In this document: one piece after another, positions 36,400-45,339 of the stretch
Numbering within the stretch: position 1 is the stretch's first letter
How the letters are laid out: the number at the start of each line of letters is the position of its first letter
Assembly (NCBI GenBank): GCA_958348225.1
Contig: CATVYG010000004.1
Coordinates: 13,041-77,040 of the forward strand
Length of the DNA: 64,000 bases
Direction: 5' to 3'
DNA from: an uncultured Collinsella sp.
GTDB taxonomy: Bacteria > Actinomycetota > Coriobacteriia > Coriobacteriales > Coriobacteriaceae
Notes under the pieces: model-generated
Told to the model about the DNA's origin: nothing
Seen by the model: the letters and a program-made list of their open reading frames with translations, nothing else
Databases searched by the model: none
Program-made: the position numbers and the translations under genes

Positions 36400-37407
36400 T
36401 TATCTGGGCGAACGTCGGCGATAGGCGGCCGGCGTGCAGCCATAGCGCTCGGCAAATTTTTTGTAGAAGAAGCTCATATTGGCATAGCCCACCTCGCGCG
36501 CTGCGGCCTCTGCAGTAGCACCGGTGTCGAGTAGCGCCGCCGCGCGTGTCAGGCGACTCTCCTGCACGAGCTGCATAAATGTGCGGCCCGTCTGCCGCTT
36601 GAGCAGTGCGCTTGCATAGTTGGGACTCAAGTGCAGGTGGCGGGCCAAATCGTCGAGTGTGCAATCGCAAGCATGCCGCTCGATGTAGCTCATCGCCGCC
36701 GCAACCTGCGCCGAGGGAAGCGCGGGTGCGCCCGTTTGCAGCAGCGCGGCCTCGTAGCTTTGCATGAGCTCGACCAGCAGCAGCTCAAACAGCCTCGACA
36801 CGATCTGGGGGCTTGCTGTCGTCGGCTCCAGGAGCTCGCACAACATCTCCTGCATATACCGGCGCACGCGGCGGCTGTTGCCCGTACGGAAATGCACGTG
36901 CCCGCGATGATCGGTCTCGTCGTTAAGTGCGTTGAGCAGGAACTGCGAGACGGCACTTGTGGGCGAAAGGCTTTGCTCCAGACTGCGGCGCAGCATCGGC
37001 CGCGAAATGACAATGCTCAACATCAGGTCATGCTCGCCGAGCTCGTCTACGGCATGCGGGCAGGCGGCATCGAGCAGAAGCACCTCGTTTTGGGCGAGTG
37101 TGAGTTGCGCACCATTGACAATCTGTGGCGCACTCCCTCGATAGACATAGCTGATTTCGACATAATCGTGCACGTGCTCCGGCACGGGGTTATAGCGCGA
37201 GTTGCGCACAATCGACAGGCCCTCGGGCATGCCTTCTTGGTGCAGGGCGTATGTCGCGTTACCGATTTTATGAACATGCCTGCCATCGATATCTGCCTGT
37301 TGACCCCGTCTAAATGCATCGTTCCAGTCATAGCGAGCGCCCGCGCAGTAAGCGCGCTCACTGTCGGTCAGCTCGAGCAAAAGATTGTCCAAACATGCGA
37401 TATCCAT
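36400..37407 (-). CDS. AraC-family regulator with cupin sensor domain
   Basis: 335 residues. A cupin-type sugar-binding half (NPVPEHVHDYVEISYVYRG, NGAQLTLAQNEVLLLDAACPHAV; residues 60-165) precedes a C-terminal pair of helix-turn-helix motifs (CTLDDLARHLHLSPNYASALLKRQTGRTFMQLVQESRLTRAAALL and VGYANMSFFYKKFAERYGCTPAAYRR). The last codons are read from a repeat. It lies directly upstream of the GH1 gene on the same strand and is a good candidate activator of both GH1 promoters. Confidence 0.93.
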   Translation of the reverse strand: MDIACLDNLLLELTDSERAYCAGARYDWNDAFRRGQQADIDGRHVHKIGNATYALHQEGMPEGLSIVRNSRYNPVPEHVHDYVEISYVYRGSAPQIVNGAQLTLAQNEVLLLDAACPHAVDELGEHDLMLSIVISRPMLRRSLEQSLSPTSAVSQFLLNALNDETDHRGHVHFRTGNSRRVRRYMQEMLCELLEPTTASPQIVSRLFELLLVELMQSYEAALLQTGAPALPSAQVAAAMSYIERHACDCTLDDLARHLHLSPNYASALLKRQTGRTFMQLVQESRLTRAAALLDTGATAEAAAREVGYANMSFFYKKFAERYGCTPAAYRRRSPR

Positions 37408-37559
37408 GGCGCCACCATCGTTGATTTAGTCATATTTAGCCGTGGTTTTGATATTAGCAGGGCAGCGCGGACGACATACCCTGAACTCGCAAAGGTTTAG
37501 AAGGTTGGTTCTGGCATGTGGCACGCGTCCCGGCGCTTCGCCAAGCAGCTGCGGGGTGG

Positions 37560-37609
37560 CGTTTGCCCAGATAAAACCGGCCAAAATAAACCTGTCCCTT
37601 TTTGGCAGG
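37560..37609 (-). repeat. Inverted copy of the araC 3' end plus GGGAC hairpin
   Basis: Positions 37560-37574 (CGTTTGCCCAGATAA) match the last five araC codons at 14 of 15 bases, and 37577-37609 is a GGGAC hairpin. The whole 50 bp is an inverted copy of 36366-36414, so araC is bracketed by inverted repeats. Confidence 0.8.
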
Positions 37610-37625
37610 TTTTGAAGGAGTGAGT

Positions 37626-40196
37626 ATGGTGGCATATGACAACCATGTGCTTCCGTTCTTGTGGCTCAAGGGCGAAGAACGCGAGACGATTACCGAATAC
37701 TTAGAGCAAATTGCCGGGGCGGACATCCGTGAAGCCTGCCTTGAGTCGCGCACGCATCCCGAGTTTTGCCGCGATGGCTGGTGGTCCGACCTGCGATTTA
37801 TCATTGGCGAGTGCAAGCGCCTGGGCCTGAAGATCTGGCTGCTCAATGATGCCCACTTTCCCACGGGCTACGCCAACGGCGCGCTTTCAGGCGAGGATGT
37901 AGACCCCACGCTCAAGAAGACCGTGCTTAAGCATCACACGGTAACGGTCGTTGGACCCCAGCCGTCCACGACCATCAAGCTCGGCAACCTCATGGATCCC
38001 ACGGAGCACTTTGTGGGCGCGGCGGGTTTTGACGCTACCGGCGTGCCGCTCGACCTTGAGCTCGCCGTTGAGCAGACCGTGGACAGCATTCCCGCCCGCC
38101 TGCGCTTTGACGCCCCCGCCGGCGTTACCACCCTCGAGCTCTACGTCACCAGCCAAAAGACCGGCTTTCGCGATGAATACATCAACGTGGTCGACGCCGA
38201 TTCGTGCCGCATGCTCATCAACGCCGTCTACGAACCCACGTTTGAGCATCTGGGCGACGAGTTCGGCAAGACCATCCTGGGGTTCTTTACCGATGAACCG
38301 GGCTTTATGAACGAAAAGGGTGCGACCCTCGAAGACGCTTCTACCAGCAGCTTTATCGGACGCGGCGACATGGCGCTGCCATGGTCGGACGAACTTGAGC
38401 GACGCCTGCACGAGGCACTGGGCACAAATTGGCTGACTGAGCTCCGCGAGCTTTGGACGCGCGACCCCGCCGGCGCTCGGGTCCGCCACACCTACATGGA
38501 CATCGCCACGCAACTCTACCGTGCGTGCTTTGACGAGCAGATTGGTGACTGGTGCCGCGAGCGCGGCGTTATGCACATTGGCCATGTAATCGAGGACAAG
38601 AGCTGCCACACACGCTTGGGCCAGGGCGCTGGGCACTACTTCCGCGCTGTCGCCGGTCAGGACATGGCGGGCATCGATGTGGTTATTAACCAGCTCGCCC
38701 CCGGCATCGACCACGGCCCTTACAGCTACTTCCATGGCGCATGGAACATGGAGTTCTTTACCTACGCGCTTGCCAAACTGGGCTCTTCGGCTGCGCGCCT
38801 CGACCCCAAAAAGCAAGGGCGCTGCATGGCCGAGGTCTTTGGCGCCTTTGGCTGGCACGAGGGCTTGCGCGAGATGAAGTGGATTGCCGACCACATGCTC
38901 GTCCGCGGCGTCAATTGGTTTACGCCGCACGCGTTTAGCATGGCGCCCTTCCCCGATTGGGACTGCCCGCCGCACTTTTACGCGCACGGCAACAACCCGC
39001 AGTGGCCGCACTTTGGCCAGCTCATGAGCTATATGAACCGTACGGCAACGCTGCTTTCGGGAGGCTGTGCCACGCGCCCCGTCGCCATCCTGTACCATGC
39101 CGATGCCGAATGGGCCGGTAGCGCCATGCCTATCGAGCGCGTGGCGGCAGAGCTCACGCGCGCGCAGATCGACTTTGATTTTGTGCCCGCCGAGGCTTTT
39201 GAGGACAAGAGCCGCTACAAGGTTTCGATTGCCGATGGATTGCTTGGTGTTAACAACTGCCACTACCAGGCATTTGTTATGCCCGGTGTTACGTTTATTG
39301 GCGCGGAGACGGCAAAGGCGGCGAGATACATGACGGATGCAGGCGTTATGGTGCTTGCCGTCGACGAGGTGCCCGGCGCATTCTACGATTCCGATGGCGC
39401 GGTCGAGCTGGGAGGGCTCGCCGCAACGCCGCTCGCCGATGTCGCCCGCGCGCTTGCAAGCGCGGGACTGCAGACCGTTGTGCCTGACACACCGCAGCCC
39501 TGGCTACGCGCACTTCGCTACGAGCGAGCAGGCGAGACCTACGTTATGCTCGTCAACGAGCACCCACGCGAGCACATCGACTGCACGGTTGCACTTGCGA
39601 CAGGCGAGCGCCTTTGCGGCACGCGGCTCGACCTGCTAAACGGTGCCGAGCCCGTTGCGTTTGACGGTGCGCTGGAGCTCGCACCCTTCGAGAGCTGCAT
39701 CGTTGTTTTGCAAGCGAGCAACGAGGATGCGCCCGGAGACGGCGTAATCGACGCTGATATATCGCTCGGCCTGCGTATCGAAGGCCCATGGACCGTTGCC
39801 CTCTCCCCTGCCGGCAGCAATGGCGCCTTTGGTGAAGCACAAGAGCTCAAACACCTGGGCGACCTTACGGCCGATCTGTTCACCGGCACCTGCGGCACCT
39901 ACCGATATCATGCGTCGTTTGAGCTGGCCAACGATTGCACCGACGCCACGATCGACCTGGGAGACGTCTACGAAACCGCGACGCTCACGCTCGATGGACG
40001 CCCGCTCGGCACACGCATCTGCCCGCCCTACCGTTTTGCCGCCGGCGCGCTTTCCGCCGGTGCGCATGAGCTCGCGATCGACGTCATCAACACGCTCGAC
40101 CATGCGATCCCCGACATCTTCGCCCTCACCGAGCCCGTCGCCCCCAGCGGCATCCTCGGCCCCGTTACCCTTTGCGGGCAAAACCTGCCAAAATAA
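37626..40196 (+). CDS. GH106-like glycoside hydrolase with C-terminal jelly-roll domain
   Basis: 856 residues from ATG 37626 (GAAGGAGTGAGT upstream). The barrel start (VLPFLWLKGEERETITEYLEQI, then WWSDLRFIIGECKRLGLKIWLLNDAHFPTGYANGAL) matches the family of large alpha-L-rhamnosidase-like hydrolases with a jelly-roll end. Possible catalytic acids lie in GFFTDEPGFMNE and HVIEDKSCH. The final 200 residues are beta-rich (YRYHASFELANDCTDATIDLGDVYETATLTLDG). There is no signal peptide, so it acts inside the cell. The last codons (GQNLPK) and stop come from a repeat copy. Confidence 0.75.
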   Translation: MVAYDNHVLPFLWLKGEERETITEYLEQIAGADIREACLESRTHPEFCRDGWWSDLRFIIGECKRLGLKIWLLNDAHFPTGYANGALSGEDVDPTLKKTVLKHHTVTVVGPQPSTTIKLGNLMDPTEHFVGAAGFDATGVPLDLELAVEQTVDSIPARLRFDAPAGVTTLELYVTSQKTGFRDEYINVVDADSCRMLINAVYEPTFEHLGDEFGKTILGFFTDEPGFMNEKGATLEDASTSSFIGRGDMALPWSDELERRLHEALGTNWLTELRELWTRDPAGARVRHTYMDIATQLYRACFDEQIGDWCRERGVMHIGHVIEDKSCHTRLGQGAGHYFRAVAGQDMAGIDVVINQLAPGIDHGPYSYFHGAWNMEFFTYALAKLGSSAARLDPKKQGRCMAEVFGAFGWHEGLREMKWIADHMLVRGVNWFTPHAFSMAPFPDWDCPPHFYAHGNNPQWPHFGQLMSYMNRTATLLSGGCATRPVAILYHADAEWAGSAMPIERVAAELTRAQIDFDFVPAEAFEDKSRYKVSIADGLLGVNNCHYQAFVMPGVTFIGAETAKAARYMTDAGVMVLAVDEVPGAFYDSDGAVELGGLAATPLADVARALASAGLQTVVPDTPQPWLRALRYERAGETYVMLVNEHPREHIDCTVALATGERLCGTRLDLLNGAEPVAFDGALELAPFESCIVVLQASNEDAPGDGVIDADISLGLRIEGPWTVALSPAGSNGAFGEAQELKHLGDLTADLFTGTCGTYRYHASFELANDCTDATIDLGDVYETATLTLDGRPLGTRICPPYRFAAGALSAGAHELAIDVINTLDHAIPDIFALTEPVAPSGILGPVTLCGQNLPK

Positions 40197-40216
40197 ACCT
40201 ATCCCTTTTTGGCAGG
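40184..40216 (-). repeat. GGGAC-type hairpin overlapping the hydrolase stop
   Basis: CCTGCCAAAA and TTTTTGGCAGG enclose AATAAACCTATCCC; the core reads GGGATAGG here instead of GGGACAGG. The TAA of the preceding gene lies inside. Confidence 0.85.
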
Positions 40217-40238
40217 TTTGGCGAGTGTGGGAGTTCGC

Positions 40239-41093
40239 ATGGATATCAAACGCAAGATCACCGAAGCGCAGGGCCTCACCCCCACCGAGCAACAGCTCGG
40301 CATTGCAGCCCTTGCCATCGGTCAGGACATCCGCGGACTTTCTATTAAGGAATTTGCCGCGCGCACCAACGTTTCGGTCGCGAGCGTACACCGTTTTTGC
40401 AAAAAGCTCGGTCTCGAGGGCTTCAAGGATCTCAAGGTCGAGCTTATTCGCTTGGCAACCGAGGCGGGAAACCGCCGCGACGTGGACATCAACTTTCCCT
40501 TTGATGCTACGTCCAGCCCCGCGCAGGTTATGGAGCGCATGGAGGGGCTCTACCAGACCACGCTGGCCGAAACGCAGGAGCTGCTCGACCCCACGCAGCT
40601 TGACCACGCCGCCAAGCTCATCGCGAACGCCCGACAGGTCGACATCTACACGGGCTCGCACAACCTCTATCCAGCGGGAATGTTCCGCGATCGCCTGCTC
40701 TCCGCCGGTAAAAGCGCGACGTGCCACGACGGTGCCGAGGCCCAGGTGCGAACGGCGCTCGCCTCGGGTCCCGACCATGCGGCAATCGTCATCTCCTACA
40801 GCGGCCTTGCCCCCAACCTCAAGGACATCTTGCCGATCCTCAGCAGTCGGCATGTCCCGGTCATCGTCATCGGTACGCCTTATTGCGCGCGCATTCATCC
40901 CGGCTTTGCCGCCTACCTTACGGTGAGTGACCACGAGAGCATGACGCATCGCATCACGCAGTTCGCCAGCCACATCGCCGTGCAATACGTGCTCGATTCG
41001 CTCTACAGCAGCTACTTCGCCAAAGACTACGCCCGCTGCTCCGAGTTCCTCGAGCGATCGTTTCCCTACACCCGCCTCCCGGGGCTTAAGTAG
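40239..41093 (+). CDS. RpiR/MurR-family regulator with SIS domain
   Basis: 284 residues from ATG 40239 (GGGAG upstream). The N-terminal HTH-6 domain (LSIKEFAARTNVSVASVHRFCKKLGLEGFKDLKVELIR, residues 25-70) is followed by a phosphosugar-binding SIS domain (about 120-250; VDIYTGSHNLYPAGMFRDRL, AIVISYSGLAPNLKDIL). It senses a sugar phosphate and probably controls the hydrolase directly upstream (42-bp gap filled by a repeat). Confidence 0.92.
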   Translation: MDIKRKITEAQGLTPTEQQLGIAALAIGQDIRGLSIKEFAARTNVSVASVHRFCKKLGLEGFKDLKVELIRLATEAGNRRDVDINFPFDATSSPAQVMERMEGLYQTTLAETQELLDPTQLDHAAKLIANARQVDIYTGSHNLYPAGMFRDRLLSAGKSATCHDGAEAQVRTALASGPDHAAIVISYSGLAPNLKDILPILSSRHVPVIVIGTPYCARIHPGFAAYLTVSDHESMTHRITQFASHIAVQYVLDSLYSSYFAKDYARCSEFLERSFPYTRLPGLK

Positions 41094-41122
41094 CGACGAG
41101 CGCTTTTGGACGCTTATCTAAC

Positions 41123-41186
41123 GAGCGTGGATAATCTCCCACTTTGAGGCCGTCACCGAACCAAAACCGGGAGATTATCCACGCTC
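41123..41186. repeat. Perfect 18-bp inverted repeat after rpiR-type gene
   Basis: GAGCGTGGATAATCTCCC (41123-41140) and its exact complement (41169-41186) with a 28-nt loop. It may end transcription, though only ATTT follows. Confidence 0.7.
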
Positions 41187-41191
41187 ATTTC

Positions 41192-41228
41192 TGACCAGTC
41201 ATTGGGGACGTTCTTAAATGACCAGTCA
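41192..41228 (+). repeat. GGGAC-core hairpin, GTCATT stem
   Basis: GTCATT and AATGAC enclose GGGGACGTTCTTA. A second, reversed and partial copy (AGTCA to TGACT) follows at 41225-41251. Confidence 0.75.
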
Positions 41229-41254
41229 AACAAGAACGTCCCCAATGACTAGTC

Positions 41255-41426
41255 CGGCAACGCCGATGTTTTGGCAACGACAGCGAAAGCCCGCCAGAGC
41301 GAGCAAGGTGCCTTGAAACAAGGCGACATTGACCTTCTGGTCATGCCGCCGAAGTTGAAAGGCAGATTGCCGCTCTGACGGGCTTGCAGCGTCAACTGGT
41401 TACGCGGGCTGGTAAACCCGCGTAAC
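41255..41426 (-). ncRNA. Structured 3'-UTR element, copy 3 (after pyrE)
   Basis: The first hairpin (41399-41426) is GTTACGCGGG/CCCGCGTAAC, three bases from the pyrE stop. In the outer and inner stems, two deviations from copy 2 are U-G wobbles on the minus strand but A-C mismatches on the plus strand, so the element would fold as part of the pyrE transcript. It fills the gap between the rpiR-type gene and pyrE together with the two preceding repeats. Confidence 0.65.
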
Positions 41427-41429
41427 TAC

Positions 41430-42113
41430 CTACTCCCGAGCCCCATACTGCTCGTAGTAAGCGTCGATGGCGGCCTTGAGCTCGTCGTCGATGACAACCT
41501 TGCCGTCGATCTCGTGGTTGTAGAGGGTCTCGACGACCTCGGCCATGGAGACGATGCTCGCGACGGGAAAACCGTACTTGGCCTCGATCTCCTTCTGAGC
41601 GGTGGTCACGCCACCCTTGCCGACCTCCATGCGGTTGAGGGACACGATCAGGCCCTTGATTTCGACGTCGGCAGCAGCCTTGACCTTGGGATAGGTCTCG
41701 TCGATGGACTTACCACTGGTGGTGACGTCCTCGACCATGACCACGCGGTCGCCGTCCTGGGGCTCGTAGCCCAGCAGGTTGCCCTTGTCGGCACCGTGGT
41801 CCTTGGCCTCCTTGCGGTCGCAGCAGTACTTGACCTCCTTGCCGTACAGCTCGTGGTAGGCAATTGCGGTCACGACGGCCAGCGGAATACCCTTGTAGGC
41901 CGGTCCAAACAGCACATCAAAGTCGTCGCCAAAGTTATCGTGGATGGCCTGGGCGTAATACTCGCCCAGCTTCTTGAGCTGATAGCCCGTCACGTAAGCG
42001 CCGGCGTTCATAAAGAACGGGGACTGACGGCCGCTCTTGAGCGTAAAGCTGCCGAACTTAAGAACGTCGGACTCGACCATGAACTTGATGAACTCTTGCT
42101 TGTAAGCCTCCAT
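41430..42113 (-). CDS. pyrE: Orotate phosphoribosyltransferase
   Basis: 227 residues. It joins orotate to PRPP to give OMP in pyrimidine synthesis. Conserved: FGSFTLKSGRQSPFFMNAGAY, VLFGPAYKGIPLAV, CCDRKEAKDHGADKGNLLG (flexible catalytic loop) and PRPP-binding VVMVEDVTTSGKSIDE. GAGAGGGGCCCGC precedes the ATG. No other pyr genes are in view, so it is separated from the main pathway operon. Confidence 0.96.
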   Translation of the reverse strand: MEAYKQEFIKFMVESDVLKFGSFTLKSGRQSPFFMNAGAYVTGYQLKKLGEYYAQAIHDNFGDDFDVLFGPAYKGIPLAVVTAIAYHELYGKEVKYCCDRKEAKDHGADKGNLLGYEPQDGDRVVMVEDVTTSGKSIDETYPKVKAAADVEIKGLIVSLNRMEVGKGGVTTAQKEIEAKYGFPVASIVSMAEVVETLYNHEIDGKVVIDDELKAAIDAYYEQYGARE

Positions 42114-42232
42114 GCGGGCCCCTCTCGTAATCGCGTACGTGCCTTCCAGTTTAGCGCAGGCGAAGCGTCGATGCGGGCGCGCTTTGAGGCCACACCCCCG
42201 TTAGAGTAAGGGACTGGTCGGCGTCTCACACG

Positions 42233-43777
42233 TTAGTCATTTGGTGTCCAGGACCAGAAGAAGTTGATAAGGGCCACGCGCGAGGCGGTGCCGGTCTTTT
42301 TGTTGATCGAGGAAATGTGACGGTAGAGCGTGGAGCGCGAAAGGAAAAGCGTTGTGGCGATGTCCTGAACGCTCTGGTCCGAAACGACCAAGGCCTCAAG
42401 AATATCGCGCTCGCGCTCTGTAAGCTCAAAGGTGGCGACGAAGGCATCGAGGCGTTCATCGGACGTGAGCTCCGCTGCCTCCACGGGCTCGGAGTCGGAG
42501 CATGTGGGCGCAAGATCCCCACCAAGATCATCGGTGGCAAGCGGCAGGCCGTCCTGCATCACGACATCATCGGCCCGTTGCCCCAACTGCCCCAGCAGCG
42601 TAATCGCAATACCCACAAACATCACGAGCGCCGCGCCGACTGCCACCAGCACGTTTTGACTCGAGATGATCGCCACCGCCGGCGCCGTCACGAGCATCGA
42701 GCACACGTTGTTGACGACGCGACCCATGCACGGCCAAAAATATGACCAGCGCGCATAGAGTGAGATGGCGGCGAATTTTGTGGTAAAGAACACCACAAAG
42801 AAGCCCGAGCCCAGATAAAAGATGATCATGGCAGCAAGCTCGTTGCCGCCATTGCCATCGATGATGAGCACAAAGAACGAAAGCGTGGACAGCATGGCGA
42901 CACATGTCATGCCGATATTCATATACGAGCGGTCGTGCAGGTCAAATAGTGCGCCGGCGGCCAACGAGCTCACGACAAGCAGCAGGCGCGGCCAGTCACC
43001 CAAATCAACGGCTCCGGTAGCATACAGGGTTGTGAGGCCCGCGTTGAGAGCGGCGAATACGCCGGAAAGATACGCTGTCGCCACGGTCAGGCGAACTACG
43101 GTGCGGCGAAATGCCGCCTTTGCCTCGGGATCGTCATGCCATTTGGCGCCATATTCCAGAGCATCTACCGAAAGCCCGGCAGCACTGGGTTCGAAGTTGG
43201 GATCGGACTCGTCGCGCAGCTTGGCGCGTCGGGCACCGTGGAGCAACGCTACCTGCGCGATCGCACAGACGACCAGAACAGCCTGCTGAGGAATACCAAC
43301 AGGCATCGCCATGTGGTTGAACACCTGTACCAGAACGCCCATGGCATAGGAAAGTGCTGCGGCGCGCGCCAAGCAGGGCGTCCGCGCAAAGCGTCGCGCA
43401 AAGCTTGCGTGGGCAGTCGATCCGCAGTAGCCCAGGGCGCAGCACGCCACCAGGCCGCCGGCAATTACCACCTCAAACCGCACTGCCATAATCATCAGCA
43501 GCAACGCCGATACCAAAAGCACGCCTGTAATATCGCTCGTCGCATCGATCGTCTGGGGACGGCGATAGTACAGAAATGGGCGCACGAAAAAGCCAATCAC
43601 GCTCGCGCCGACAACGATGCTCTCGTAGATGACGACCTCACTCGATGGCACGAACTCGGCTATGCGCACATCAAAAAGATACTCGCACGCCAAAAACGTG
43701 AAGAAGAACAGCGCCAGGCATATAATCTCCCGAATGCCCCGACGCAGATATGCGGTTGTGTCTCCCATGCCCCTCAC
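42233..43777 (-). CDS. Membrane-embedded LuxR-family regulator
   Basis: 514 residues from GTG 43775-43777 (GGGGG upstream; ATG 43768 is an alternative). About twelve hydrophobic helices cover residues 14-400, in a transporter-like layout. An acidic linker (about 405-440) leads to a C-terminal LuxR helix-turn-helix (FELTERERDILEALVVSDQSVQDIATTLFLSRSTLYRHISSINKKTG). These one-protein membrane sensors are typical of Coriobacteriia such as Eggerthella. The ligand and target are unknown. It stands alone between pyrE and a repeat. Confidence 0.88.
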   Translation of the reverse strand: MRGMGDTTAYLRRGIREIICLALFFFTFLACEYLFDVRIAEFVPSSEVVIYESIVVGASVIGFFVRPFLYYRRPQTIDATSDITGVLLVSALLLMIMAVRFEVVIAGGLVACCALGYCGSTAHASFARRFARTPCLARAAALSYAMGVLVQVFNHMAMPVGIPQQAVLVVCAIAQVALLHGARRAKLRDESDPNFEPSAAGLSVDALEYGAKWHDDPEAKAAFRRTVVRLTVATAYLSGVFAALNAGLTTLYATGAVDLGDWPRLLLVVSSLAAGALFDLHDRSYMNIGMTCVAMLSTLSFFVLIIDGNGGNELAAMIIFYLGSGFFVVFFTTKFAAISLYARWSYFWPCMGRVVNNVCSMLVTAPAVAIISSQNVLVAVGAALVMFVGIAITLLGQLGQRADDVVMQDGLPLATDDLGGDLAPTCSDSEPVEAAELTSDERLDAFVATFELTERERDILEALVVSDQSVQDIATTLFLSRSTLYRHISSINKKTGTASRVALINFFWSWTPND

Positions 43778-43964
43778 GGTTAACCCCCGGCCGCTTAATT
43801 GGTCTGGAATCTATTTTAATAAAGAATCAATCTCAATACCAAAACCAAGCTCGAAATGCTGCTAATTCGACCCCAGTCGTCCACATCACGCCGAGATTTT
43901 GAGCCGCATGGCCCAGAAGGGGCACGCGCGACCTCTAGCTCGGCAAGGAGTGTTTTCAACTGCG

Positions 43965-43989
43965 CTCATTTAAGTACGTCCCCAATGAG
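43965..43989 (-). repeat. GGGAC-core hairpin, CTCATT stem
   Basis: CTCATT and AATGAG enclose GGGGACGTACTTA on the minus strand. The rest of the 298-bp gap between the LuxR and ROK genes shows only the following terminator. Confidence 0.85.
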
Positions 43990-43990
43990 T

Positions 43991-44033
43991 AAAACCACCC
44001 CCATTTCCCGTGCTAAGGAAATAGGGGCGGTTC
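43991..44033 (-). terminator. Terminator after ROK gene
   Basis: AACCGCCCCTATTTCC pairs with GGGAAATGGGGGTGGTT (one mismatch and one wobble), followed by TTTAC on the minus strand. Confidence 0.75.
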
Positions 44034-44075
44034 ACGCCGGCCTTTATCTTTTTCGACAGCCTTGTTTGGCTCGCG

Positions 44076-44987
44076 CTACACCAGGCGCATGGCCTCCTGG
44101 ACAGTACCGTAAAGGTTGGCGTCGTTGCCGAGCTCGGCCACCTTTATCTGCGGCACAGGAATGCCAGCAAGGGTCCCTTCGTAACTCGCGAGGGCCAGCG
44201 GCATCTGCGCACGCAGGGCATCGACGAGCTCGGGATGGCACGAGATGCCGCCTGCGATCACAAAGACCTCGGGGTCGAGCACGGCCTGCAGGTTGATGAG
44301 CTGTCCGTCAAATGCGCGAGCGTAGCGGTCGAGCGCGCGCTGCGCCGCTATGTCGCCATCCGCGATCCACTCAAAGACGCGGCGGCCGTCCACCGGAGAA
44401 TCCGCAGGCAGGCCCTTCTCGGCAACGGCGGCATCGCGGAGCGCGCGCCAACCGCCCGAGCCCGCAAAGGAGTTTTCCATGCTCGCGGCAGTCGTGACAT
44501 CGTTGCGCAAGAAGCTGAACTCGCCTGCAAAGCAGTGCGCGCCGCGCAGGACCTTGCCGTCGATGACGATACCGCCGCCGATGCCCGTGCCAATAGCGAG
44601 TACCACGCCAAAACGCGTCCCGCGCAGGGCGCCAGCCGCATACTCACCGAGTGCACAGCACTTACCGTCGTTATTGACGGCAACCGGCACCCCCAGCGCC
44701 TCGCGCATGAGCTTTCCCAGTGGGCAGCCGTCCATAAACGTGAGCGCACCGCCGCGATGGATCGTTCCCGTGACATCTCCCTCGTAAATACCGCCGGGTG
44801 CGCTCACGCCTACAGCGCTCACACGCTCACGATACGGCTCGACGAGCCCGATCAACGCCGAAACCGTCTCCTCAGCCGTGCTAAAGCCCGTCGGCAGGCT
44901 CCCGCGCTCGCGGATGGAAAAATCCTCGCCCAGCACAGCCCATTTAACGGCCGTACCGCCCACATCGATTCCAAAGAACTCCTGCAT
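44076..44987 (-). CDS. ROK-family sugar kinase
   Basis: 303 residues (AGGAGCGAAT before ATG). The ATP phosphate site is FFGIDVGGTAVKWAVL; the sugar-binding parts are VGVSAPGGIYEG, VNNDGKCCALGEYAAGALRG and VLAIGTGIGGGIVIDGKVLRGAHCFAGEF. The usual ROK zinc motif (CxCGxxGCxE) is missing; the matching stretch reads NDVTTAASMENSFAGSGG. The length suits a kinase, not a ROK repressor, since there is no N-terminal HTH. It phosphorylates a sugar from the nearby hydrolases; the substrate is not known. Confidence 0.88.
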   Translation of the reverse strand: MQEFFGIDVGGTAVKWAVLGEDFSIRERGSLPTGFSTAEETVSALIGLVEPYRERVSAVGVSAPGGIYEGDVTGTIHRGGALTFMDGCPLGKLMREALGVPVAVNNDGKCCALGEYAAGALRGTRFGVVLAIGTGIGGGIVIDGKVLRGAHCFAGEFSFLRNDVTTAASMENSFAGSGGWRALRDAAVAEKGLPADSPVDGRRVFEWIADGDIAAQRALDRYARAFDGQLINLQAVLDPEVFVIAGGISCHPELVDALRAQMPLALASYEGTLAGIPVPQIKVAELGNDANLYGTVQEAMRLV

Positions 44988-45210
44988 ATTCGCTCCTCAC
45001 GCGCCATGGTCCCGGATGCGCATCGCCGCGACCACCACAGGGGCTACCCCCTTATGATGGCCATGCGGCAAATCGCGCCCGGAGCCGATTATCTCTCTGT
45101 TTTACGCCTCTACTTTGGTCAGACGAAGCAACATATCCTCGACGTAGGTCTCACCGTGGGTCACATAACCGCCACGTAAACCGCCCTCCCAAAGAACGTC
45201 CCCAATTACT

Positions 45211-45292
45211 ACTCATTTAAGTACGTCCCCAATGAGTACAACGGAATGGCTCCCCTTGGCAGCTTAAAGCTGTCATGCAGGAACCATTCCGC
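45211..45292. repeat. GGGAC-core hairpin and a second hairpin in a 352-bp gap
   Basis: Positions 45211-45237 carry CTCATT/AATGAG around a core that reads GGGGACGTACTTA on the minus strand, with a half-copy at 45190. Positions 45241-45292 form CGGAATGG/CCATTCCG with an inner CAGCT/AGCTG stem, a possible terminator for the DUF4038 gene. A degenerate ACCACC-type repeat lies at 45030-45063. The remainder of the gap shows nothing clear. Confidence 0.7.
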
Positions 45293-45339
45293 CGCAACCT
45301 CATGAAAGGGACTGGGTTGTAAATGTTGGAGAAGAGCCG

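Noticed and set aside
45054..45179. Short plus-strand ORF (MMAMRQIAPGADYL)
   Set aside because: No ribosome site, overlaps a degenerate repeat and has no recognisable product.
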